Source: an uncultured Candidatus Altimarinota bacterium (lineage in GTDB: Bacteria > Patescibacteriota > Gracilibacteria > CAIRYL01). Taken from it: DNA of 42,239 bases. Of the stretch, positions 16,334 through 28,300 are shown piece by piece. Below the pieces are notes generated by a model. That model was given only the letters and a program-made list of their open reading frames with translations. It was not told the origin of the DNA and searched no databases. Every line of letters begins with the position of its first letter. Position 1 is the stretch's first letter. The position numbers and the translations under genes are program-made. The stretch covers positions 1 to 42,239 of the forward strand of contig CAMZKJ010000010.1 in assembly GCA_947311245.1 (NCBI GenBank), given 5' to 3'.

Positions 16334-19300
16334 ATGTTTTTTTTAAAAGTAGCTACAGATATATTTTTATATATAGTAAAAAAACTATATATAGTATGGT
16401 TTTATATATGTAATTTTTATATTTATAGGCCAATTATTTCCTCTGTAATTATTGCATCGTTAGTTATTCCAATATTTTTACCATGGGGGAATTTACATGT
16501 ATTGTCGAAATATACAGAAAATGAACATGGTTTAATAACTCTTTTTGTAGATGAAGATGTATATAATAATGAAGATTTGCGTTCAAAAATAACGCGATAC
16601 GCTCTTGATGTTCAGAATTCATATGCAGATACAAAGGTTGCTATTATATCGGTAGAAAAAAGTAAAAATTCAGAAGAAATATATAGAATTTTAGAAAATT
16701 TTTATTTTGAAGGACAGGAAGTTGGTGATGATACTTTCTTTTTAAAAGGCTTAATTATTATTGGAGATGTTGTATTGCCTACTTTGAAATCTGAAATCGG
16801 TAATATGCCATCTGTTTTTCCATATACAGATTTTGAAAATCCTTCTTTTATTTGGGATATAGAAGATCAAAAATGGATAGAAAATCCTGAAGTGAATGCG
16901 ACAAGTGCAGAAATTTGGCATGGAGTTATTCCTGGTACTTTTGATGAGCTTGGAAAATTTTTTGACAAAAATCATGCCATGCATGAAAAGCTTTATTCGG
17001 GAAATGAAGAATTTTCAGATATTGTGAGAGATGAAATTCTCTTTTGGGATAGTAAGGCTGAAAAAAAATCTATGCAAAAAATATTATTATCGCAATATGA
17101 AAATGCACAAGATTTAAATACTGATCGAAAATCTTTTCGCTATAATACAGAGTTATTAAAGGCTTTATATAGTGGTATGCTTTCTGAAGATAGTTTCGCC
17201 GATGAGATTCCTACTGAAGTAAAAGAAATGTATCCGAAAGATGCTGATGGAAATCAAAATATTTTTTTAGAAAATATAGATGATATAAAATCTGTTATTG
17301 CAGGGAAAGGGGTTGATAAAACTCCAGATAGATATACTAAAGATTCAATTGAAAAAATTTTACCAGGCTATGCAGAAGTTGTAAAAACCTATGAAACAGA
17401 GACTCAAAAATTTATTAAAAATACAGGAAGGTGGGATCAAACTTCGACTGATTCCATTCCTGAAATGATTTCAGTTATAGATGAATATGTAGCAAATGAA
17501 ATTCAAAAAATAAATAAAGTATACGAAAAAGAGGCAAGTGAATATTTTAAAACGATAGATTCAAATACTGAAATTGCCTCGCATTATGGGAACACAACAT
17601 ATACTTCCGTGTATGTAGCTGACATTATTGAGAGAGAAGGGACGTATAAATTAATGAATTATTTATTAGAAGATAATGAGTTTACGAAGCACTTAGATAT
17701 ATTGCGAAATCTTTTTCGATGGGTTCATATGGCAGAGCTGCATGATCAAAATGAAAAAATTAAATCATTAACAATAGCCTTAGAAACAGAATTAAAAGGT
17801 GTAAATGCATTTGATGAATTTAAAGATAAAGATTTAGATTTAATAAAGAGACTTTGGAAGCATCTTGTAGATGAAGCAGTAGATATATCGAATTTGCATG
17901 ATTATTGGAAGTATAATGGTTTTCACTTTGGCTATAATTATATAAATGGGAGAAGAGTTATTGATATTGAGAGCCCTAAAGACTGTAGTTTGTATAGAGG
18001 TGTGTATCAGTATGATGATTTGTATTCGGATACAAAGACTTTTTTTGATTGGCAAAAAGAAAAACAAGAGAAAAAATATTCTAATGATATGTCTAGTTTA
18101 TATATTCCTGATTTTGTGCCTGAAATAAAATCAAAATCGGTTAAGTTTACCACATTGAATGATGTAAAAATTTTTAAAGATGGACATAAAACAAATGGTA
18201 AATTTTTGAATAAGCTACTTTCTAGGTGTTCTGTTTTAACAAATGAAGAAGATAAAGAGAATTGTCTTTCGCGAGAGTCTAAACTCCCTGTGTTTTCATG
18301 GGATGGTGGAGAACAGGTATATGAAAAAGGAGATATAGATAAAAGAGAATTTCGTCCAAATATTTTTTCAAGTGAATTGTATAAAAATGTTGAAAATATA
18401 GAAACTTCTGCATTGGCATGTCAAAATATTTCAATGTTAGGATATACGGCAGACGTATTCCCTTTTGTTTCATTTATAGAGCCAGAGACGCTTTTAAAAA
18501 CAATATCTACATTTATATTACATAATAATCCATCAACATTACCAAATTCTGAACAGTCTCTTTTGAATGTTGTAAAAAGTTTATATTCGAGAGCTCTTGC
18601 ATCAAATAGAATTATTTATGCAGATTTATTAAATGGATTAACTGTTAAAAAATATATAAAGCAAACTTTTCCAAACTTTTTTCGATATCAATATAAGAAA
18701 GTAATTGAGTCTCCATTATTAACACAGTATGAACTCAGTAAAATTGCAGAACAAAATGCAAAAGAAATGATAATTGGAAATGGAGCATATAATAGAAAAC
18801 AAGCGCTAAAAGATACTCATGGTGTTTTTCGAAATAGTCCTGTTTTTAAGGCAAGACGGGTGGTTTCGTTTAATGAAGATAATGGTGATATTGTCACAAG
18901 TAATTCATTTATTACTGAGGATGATTTTGGGAAAATTCCAGCAGAATATGAATTAGAGATTTTGGAACAGATGCAAAAGCTTATTGTAGATAACAAGGTT
19001 TGTAATAAACTCGATAAATTTGATGAGGATATATTACAGCCTGCTATGGGGGAATATTATGAAGAGTTTTTTAAAAAATATACAAATATTCCAAAGGCGG
19101 CGTATAAAGCATTTATTTATAACAACATAAACGATAAAAATGCATATTTTAATCATGGTGGGATTATACATGAGGTTTCAAAAAAAACATGGGAATATGA
19201 AATTGCTCAAAAGCTTATTAGTTGTGATGATTCTTCAGCGAAAATTATAGAGGATGTAAAAACATATATTGCAAAAGAGAAATCATATAGTGAAGTAGGA

Positions 19301-22300
19301 AAAGAAAAGCTTAATTTAGATTCTTATTTTTTACCTGACTTATTAACTGTAAAAAATACATCGATTGATTCAGATTTAAATAAAATAATAGATTTTTCAA
19401 AAATAACTACCAATAATAATTCAGGAGTATATTGGCAATGGGATCCACTTACAACAGAAATAACACCAGAGTTTGCTGATCTTAGTGCATTACCTAAAAA
19501 CTTTATAATTCCACAATCTGTAGGGAAAATATATTTTGAAACATTTGAAGTTGTTCCAAATGTAAATGATGTTTTTTATAAAAATGTAAAAGTATCTGGA
19601 GCGTCATTTTTAGATTTAAGAAAAAATTCTGATGATAAATCAGATGTATTGCTTGAAATATTTGGAAGATCAAAAATGCAAGATGAAGAAGTAAAGGTTA
19701 TACCTATTGATTATATGGGGAAAAAAGAAGTGAAAAAAAAGGCTATGATTGATGGACAGTCTCCTTATATTCCAGGTCAGAGACCAAGTAATATTATTGA
19801 TGAAGAAATGTTTTATGATATGTATCTGCGATTTAACAGCTCGGATAAAGAATCGTTGAAGCACTACCAGTTTCTTGTAAATAAAGACTTATCAAAAAAT
19901 ATTCCAAAGCCAAATATCTATCCGGAAGAGATATTTTATATAAACCTTAAAAATACAGATAAAAATAAATATGATAAAAAATTAGCGGAACAAGATTTCT
20001 TGTTTTATTGGAATACCATGACTGCTCAGGATAAACATGACTCAATTCAAAAGATTTTACTTTCAAAAAATCAAGAGGTTATACCTCCTTTGCAAGAAAA
20101 AAATTTATCGAAGCCGTATGCCTATGCACATTTGAATATAGAGGGTGAGAATTCTCCAGAATGGACTGGTGAAGAGGATATTTCTTCTTCATTATTAGGA
20201 ATTGCAACTGCTGATTCTGAGAGGGGGACTTCTGGGGAAAGAGTATCTATTAATAGAGCATCAGAAACTGTATCAGAAGAGGGAGAAGAAGGGAGAAATG
20301 AAGGAACAACAGGAGATTCAAAAAATACAAATAGTAATGTTGATGAAAATGGTACAGAGCAAGATGAAACATGTGGTCCCATGGACGGAGTACCTTTTTA
20401 TAAATGGCTAGATGCTATTGAGTGTTGGCTTGATACAATGAAAGATTTACCAGATTTAGGTTCGAAGAAAAAATGTAATCTTAGTATAGAAGAATTTAAT
20501 AAACTCAAAGAAAGGACTGATGTCGATACTAAAAATCCGGTTGAAACAATTGAAATTTCTGCAAGTATTGACCCCCTGTTGCCAAATGTAGAAAATAAAA
20601 TTATTATTCGTTTTAAAACAAAAGAAGATAAATTGGCCTATGGCCATGATATTCGCTTTACTGTAGATCTTGAAAATGCAGAAATGCGAGATATTATAAA
20701 TGATTATGATAAAAATAAAGACGGATATCAGTTAATAAATAGGACGGGGCAAGAGACTATTGAAATTATTCCAAATGATACTGTTGAAAATATTACAATA
20801 CATGTAACTCTTTTTGATGATATTTTAGAAAAACAACAAGAATTTTCAGTTATTCCAAATGGATTAGATGTACTGCAATTAATTAAAATTCCTGATGAAG
20901 AAAAAATAGAAAATGGAGTAAAAATGTATGGGCTAAAAGTTGTGTCACCTATAGATTTTAAAAGTTTTGAGGGAGATATATCGTTGTCTGTTTCTCCGCA
21001 TGAAGAAGGTGTTTTGGAAAAAAAGACTATAAATCTAAATGAATTATTTCATGTGGCCGTTCGAACAGATGATACAGTTGTAGTAACTGCATCTATGCGT
21101 GGAACACAACCAGTCTCTATTGATTTAACTGGATCAGATACACTAAAAAATACTATCGCTACGATTCAATTACCAGAACTTCTTCCTACTATGGATGTAA
21201 ATTCTGTGTATTACTACACTCCTCGATATTTGAATGCAATGGGAAGTATTGTAGAAAAGCCAGAAGATTTAGACCTTTATATTGAAAAAGGCGATAGCAT
21301 AGAAGATTTTGAAAAATTTAAAATAAGTCTCGTTGAAAATAATACGCGGGTAAAAATTGAAACACACGGAATTACTGGGGATATTTCTTTTGTATTAGGT
21401 ATTGGGAATGGTGAGACAAAAGTGTTAGATACATTTGTTCCTTTTATTGGAGAAAAAACATCGATTGAAACATATGAATCATTAAATCTGAATGCTTTGT
21501 ATGCAAGTATTACAGGGTTAAAAAAATATGAAATAGGACTTAATAATCACTTTGCAACAAAAATGCTGCATTCTTCTGATAATTTAAATATTATTACGAC
21601 ACAAATTACAGCACCAAAAGTAAAAAAACCAGTCGCTAGAATTTTTTCAAATGGTGGTATAAAAACATATTCATCGGGGTATAGAGCTAATCTTTTGAAT
21701 TTATCACCTCCAGAAATCGGAATTTTTGATAAAAAAGAATTACGATATAAGGGGCAGTTTCGCCTAAAAATGCCAAATTTTACTACTTCAGATGTATACG
21801 CTACAGCACCTGTATTAGAAAAAAAAGGAATATTTTTTGAAAAATTAAATACATCAAAAGATTTTATAGTACAAAAAACTAATACAGGGATTGTTGTTCA
21901 GCTTGAAAATCTTGATATTGTTCGTATTGATTTATTAGGAAATATTGAAATATTGGATAATAGTTTTCGCTTTGAAATAGAGGAAGATAAATTTTTATCG
22001 GGTTTTTCTTTGCTTCTTAAAAAGGCTAAAAGTGAAAAAATATATGGTCGAGTTACTATAAGAGGAGCGTCTTTTACTTCTATTTTAGAAAGTATTTGGG
22101 TAGAAAAAAAAGTAGGAGATAATTATTTTATAACAGGAACAGACCCAGTTATTGTTGATTTATTTCCAATGTATCAAACGTCTTTTTCTCAGTCAAAAAT
22201 GGGAACAGGTTTTCAAAAAACAGAAAAATATGTTTTAGAATATGCATCTGGGGCTACGGTTGGTGAGGCTACGAAGTCTTCTGCCGATTTATTTATGATT

Positions 22301-25300
22301 AACTTAGGAGATCCTTCAATTTCGATTCCACCACCAATCGAAAATGGGACAGGTTTTAATCAAACTGTTGGAAAAAAAATATGGGAAGAAGAAGAAGGGG
22401 TAATTCAAAAAATAATCCCACTTGATTTTGATGGAGATGGGAGTACTGATATGGCTGAGGTGAGATCGGATGGGTATATAAATATATTATTAAATACGGG
22501 AAATAATAGTGGGAATATAAAACAATGGGGGAAAGGAGTGAGAATTGACCCTAAATATAGAGAGATTTCTGTGTTAAAAATTAAAGAAAATAATGAAGAT
22601 GTTTATGATGATTTAGTGTATTTGGATAGGTTTGGAAAGTTTCATCATATAAAAAATATTGATGGAAATTTATCACTTGTTGATATGCCTGAATATTTTC
22701 CAAGTGGTGTATTTTCTACTGCAAAAATTGAGGATATTAATAATGATGGTTTTAGTGATATTGTAGCAATTACGGAATTTGGTGATTTGAAAATTTGGTA
22801 CGGAGATGAGCATTACTTTATGTCAGAGCCTGTATTAATTGATAATTATGGATTTTCTATTCCTGAACCTAATGAATTAAAAAAATCAGTATTAATAAAT
22901 TTTAAAAATATTGAAACAGTTCCAGATTTAGCGGGGAGTATAAAAAGAATTTCATATTTATCAGGAATATTAGATGAAGAAAAAAGTAAGAAAAAAACAC
23001 AATCAGCAGTGAGTGGTAAAACAACAAATAAAACAACAAATCCAAAATCAACAAAAATCAAGAATTTAATAAAATTAAGTAAATCTAACAATTGGGCAAA
23101 TATATTTAAAAAATATAATAAGAGAGATATTTCAGATATTATTAGTAATGATTATGACAATGGTTTAGGGACTGGAATATCAGAAAAGCCATTTATTGCA
23201 GCGGATATTTTAAATCAATCGTTAGATGTCTCAAAAACAATGATTCCCCAAAATGAGGATTATGATAAAGAGAAAAGTGTGATAGGTCGTAAATATATTA
23301 CACAAATTACTCTAAAATCTTTAGATAAAAAACCTATAACATTTACTATTGCAGATTTATACGGAGAATTGATGGATATAAATAGGACTTCTGTCATCTG
23401 TAAATATAAAGATGGAAAAGATAATGAGTGCGGAGAGAGATATGCAGGTGTTGTATTTCCTACTATTTCGCGTGGAGTAATTTTTGAAAATATAACATTA
23501 TCTCCTAATCAGGAAGTGTATCTTACATATATTTCTGAAATTAAAGAAGCTCCATTACTTACATTAAATCTTGTAAATATAAATAAGAAGGTAGATGATA
23601 TTATCGATTTTATTGTAATGAGTTCGGAGAATAACTGGAAATTGAACTATGTGAGTGATAATACAGATTCGAGTGTTCCATATAAAAAAGTGCTTCCCGA
23701 GGTAATAGAACCTACTCCTTTGGAAAATGTAATAAGTAATGGAATAGATATAAAAATTTTATCTGAGTTACTCGATACAATTGAAATTGATGATGAAATT
23801 TTAAAGAATATATTATCGAGAATAAAAATAATTAACGAAGAACAACGAAAGTTGAGTGAAGAGGGAGTTCCAATGGCTCGTTATTTGTATAAAAAAGGAA
23901 TTAAGAAGTTAAAAAATAAATTTAAGGATTATTTATCAGAAGTTTTTGCAGAATTATTGGAAAAAAATAATACAGATGAAATAAATAAAGAAAATATTGA
24001 TTCACTTATTCGGCAGTTTCTGGAATGGGACAAAGTTGATGAAAATGGAGATATAATTCCTATTACAAAGAAGGATATAGAGAAGTTGTTGAATAATTCT
24101 TTAATGGCTGAAAAATCTTTTGGTATACTTGAAAGATCTGGAGTGACAACGGTTGTTAAAAATTTAGAGAATGATTCTGATGAAGATGGAGTACCAAATA
24201 GTTGGGATGATAATTTTGATGAAGATTTGGAAAAATTAGAAGGTATTATGGATGATACTATTGATTTTTTAGCATCTTGTAATGCTGGAGGGTGTTTAAA
24301 TATGCCAATGAATTTTGCATTTTTGACTACAGGAAAGGTAAATATGGCACCTCAAATGAATCAAGCATTTACAGCGGCAGAAGGTGCTATTGGAAGTTTG
24401 TTAGAGGATTCTGGAGTTTCTATTTCAGGAAGTGCTGTAAAAAAACTTGCTACTGATGGTGTTGGGTCATATACAATGGATCAACCATTTGTAATGACAA
24501 TTATTAATTTTTGGAATTCGGGATTTTGTTTCTTGAGAAAATGTAAGCAGGTGTGTCCTAAAGGGTTGTGTTCAATTCCATATGACTTAGGATTTACTTT
24601 ATCAAAATTTAGATTTTATTTGTCTCCCACTTTAACTGGTGGACTTGGATTTGTAATTTGTACGGGCTCTGGAAACTCTACTACTGACCCAGGAGGGAAA
24701 TGTTTTATTCAGGCTATTGAAGGTGATTTAGGTGGTATTTGTAAAAAATTATCAGCTAAAATAAATCAAGCTACTCATATATCGCTTGGTTCGGGCAGTA
24801 CTGTATTTCAAGTTGAAGGGGATGTCGGTGGTGCATCTTCGGATACTGCGACATATAGTTTGGCAAATATTAATACGAGTATTCCTACTTCACAAAATGT
24901 AAGGCTTAATTCTGAGGGGTATTTTGGGAGATGGTTAAATAGACAATTTGAAGAAATTGGGGCTATGTTTACAGTTCCTTCTTTAACTATTTTGTATCCA
25001 GATGTTTCAAATACTTTTTTTGATACTGATGGTAATCGTAGTAGTTTTTCTCTTACTGCAGGAATGGTAGATAATGACAAATATAAAAATTCAAGTGAGG
25101 CATTTTCTAAAAATATTTCAAATGTTACATTTGAAAATCAATGGACTGATCAAAAAAATGAAGAAGGAACGCATGAAAAAGATAGGGAAAAAGGAAATTT
25201 AGATGCATCTAAATCGAATATAAATTCTGTTTATGATTATGTAACCCCAAAGGGAAAAAATAAAGAAGTATTAAATTATACAGCGAAATCAATTAGTGAT

Positions 25301-28300
25301 TTTTATAGAATGGTGGAAAGTGTACCATTGATAAATGTAAGAAGAGAGGAAGTGCGTTTAAAATATCCATCGCTTTCTCGTAAAGAACTTCTTTCAAAAA
25401 TTGATAATTTGGAAAATGTAATTACAAGTTTTACAGAAGAATTAGAAAATTTTAAAGAATCTGGAAAAAATTGGCCACAGAATAGGTGGAATGAACATCG
25501 AAAAATTGTGAAAAAAGCAGAACGATTTTTAAAAGATATAACCAATTTAAATAATTCTTTATATTTCTATAAAGATGAAGCTGGAAATTTAATTCAAGAT
25601 TTTGATTCTCAAATAAGTCGTTATATTTATTCAATTGTATGTTATATAGATGCAATTACAGATTTAACGGGTGGATGGTTTATGAAAAATAAAATTAGAT
25701 ATGAAAAATGGTTAGAATTTTTTGATACGATTGCTGAATTAATTAAAATGTATAAAAAGCTTCCAGATATTTTAAATGGATATCAATCTTCGTGTACACA
25801 ATGTCGTGCAACAAAATATGATTCGAGTAGTAAAATGATTAGTGTTCTGGGAAGTTTTTTTCCAGAGCCTCCTATCGTTCGTTTTCCAAGATTTCCCGAT
25901 ATTGTCTTAGATGTCTCACAAATTAATGCGGCGATTACTGTAACAATTCCTAAAATTATATTTAGACCTGTGCAGGTAAAGATTCCAAATATTCCCAATG
26001 TATTGCTTCCAAATGTTCCGACATTAAATGTGAATGTTAAGTTCCCGAAAATACCGAATTTACCAACTTTTGAGCTTCCAACACTGCCTGAATTTCCAGC
26101 TATCGATATGCCTCGATTACCAGATATTCCGCCTCCACCGAAACTTCCGAATATTCCGTCTGAATTACTATCGGTGATGAAAGTGGTAGAAAAAGCATTA
26201 TATTTATATTGTATTATTGTGCGTCAAGGGATATTTTTGCATGACGAAACAACGGCTATGTCTGTTGTGGAAGTGTTGACAAATAGACCTATTAATCCGT
26301 TAAGTATGGATTTTATTTCGAAAGATTTTCCAGATATTGTAATTTCTGATATTGCTGAAATTGAAGTGATAGCTGAAGTAAATTTAGAAAAAGATACTGG
26401 AGCAATTTCTAAAAAAGTACATGAATTTACAGATGAAATAAATAAAGGAACTACAGATTTTATCAAAGAAGGGAATCGTAATTTAAGTGAACATGTAGAT
26501 AAATATGGAGATCCTTTGGATACATCAGATAATAAATATATTAAAATAATTGAAAGAGAGGTTGATGACGCACAATCAGATATAGATAGAGAAGTGACTG
26601 ATAAAAACAGGAATAATATTAATAATTTAGATGATGATGTAAAAAATGGGTTAGATAATATTCAAGATCATATAGATGATCAAAAAGAGAGAGATCAGAA
26701 AAATATAGATGAAGCCGCGAATAATACACAATCCTCAAAAGCATATTTTAATGCAGTTATTTCAAAAGATATGCAAAAACTTAAATCTACATTTGAAAAG
26801 GTTAATACACCTGCAAATTATATTTCAGTAACTGAATTACGGAAAAAAATGAAATTACCATTATTTCTATCAGAAACTTCAGAAAAACATGATGTATTAG
26901 AACAGTATAAAAATATTCGATCAGAAATTTCTGATATTCAGGAATATTATGCATATCAAGAAAAAATTATTGTAAAGAATAATAATGACTTTTTTGCACT
27001 TATGGAGAAAAACAAAACGATAGATTTTCCAGAGCAAAAAATATATGCAAAATCTGAAGCTGATAAGGCAAGAGATATTGCATCTCTTAATTTAGAATTA
27101 GATATTGATGCACAAATGCCACAACGAAATGATGATGAAGGGGTATTTATTCAGTCTAAAGATGGTTTGACTACGATTCGAATGACTGCATATACTGCGG
27201 AATCTCGTCTTATAAATTCATTTTTTACAGCAGATATGAATTCTGATGGTATAGATGATATCGTGTATGCAACACCGTATGAAATTTATATAAAATATGC
27301 AGAAAATGTACAAAAATATAAAAAATTAAAATATAACAAAAAAGATGTATATGTTCCAAAAACAGGAAATCCGAATTCTATAGAAGTCTTAGATTTTGAT
27401 GAAATCTTACCAGAATTTTTATCACCTAAAAATTTAACAGTATTTGGAGATGGGAAAAAATTATCTATTTCTATTTTGCCTGAGCCAAAAGAGTTAATAT
27501 CCGGAATACTGTATACAATAGATGATGCAATTACATATGAACAACGACAAAATGGAAATGTTCGAAAATATATATTTCAATTATTGAAAGAACCATTTGA
27601 TGCAGCATTTGTAAAATATGAAGGTTTGACAGAGGCTGATATTGATTGGGATAAAGAAGTTGGAGAAAATTTTATTATTATTGCTGGTGAGAAATTTTTT
27701 ATAGAACCAAATTCTATAGTACGAATAGATAAAATGAATTATGAAGAGCTTGAAACCTTTATTCCCTTTAATGAAGTGAAATCATTGCAGGCACGTTGGA
27801 TTACCGCTGATGGAAAATTAAGTAATTATGCAAGTCATGACTTACTCTTTAATACGCAGGCAAATGATATACAATCGCCAATTCTATTGGAAGATATTAG
27901 AGAGGAAAAATTAATGTATAAAAAAAGTACGATTTCTCTTGATGGAATATTAGATCTTGAAACTGGGAATTCGGATGTATCTTGGGATACAGATAATGAT
28001 GGAGTATATGAAACATTAGGAGATGAATTTTTAACGCAAATTCATGAAGAACTCTTTGAAAAAGAAATAGTTCCTTTTAGAGTTGTTGATGAATTTGGAA
28101 ATCAGACAAAAAATACAGCATATGTAAATTTTGTTCCACCGGCAGTTCTTGTGGATAGTGCAACAGATGGAGAGGTATTGGGACATGTAAAACCTAGATA
28201 TGGAAATGTTCCAGTTGTGCTTTTACGAGAAAGATTTGGAGTCTTGAAAAAAATGGATGGTCCTCAACGAACAGATGATCTTGGGAATTATAAATTTACG

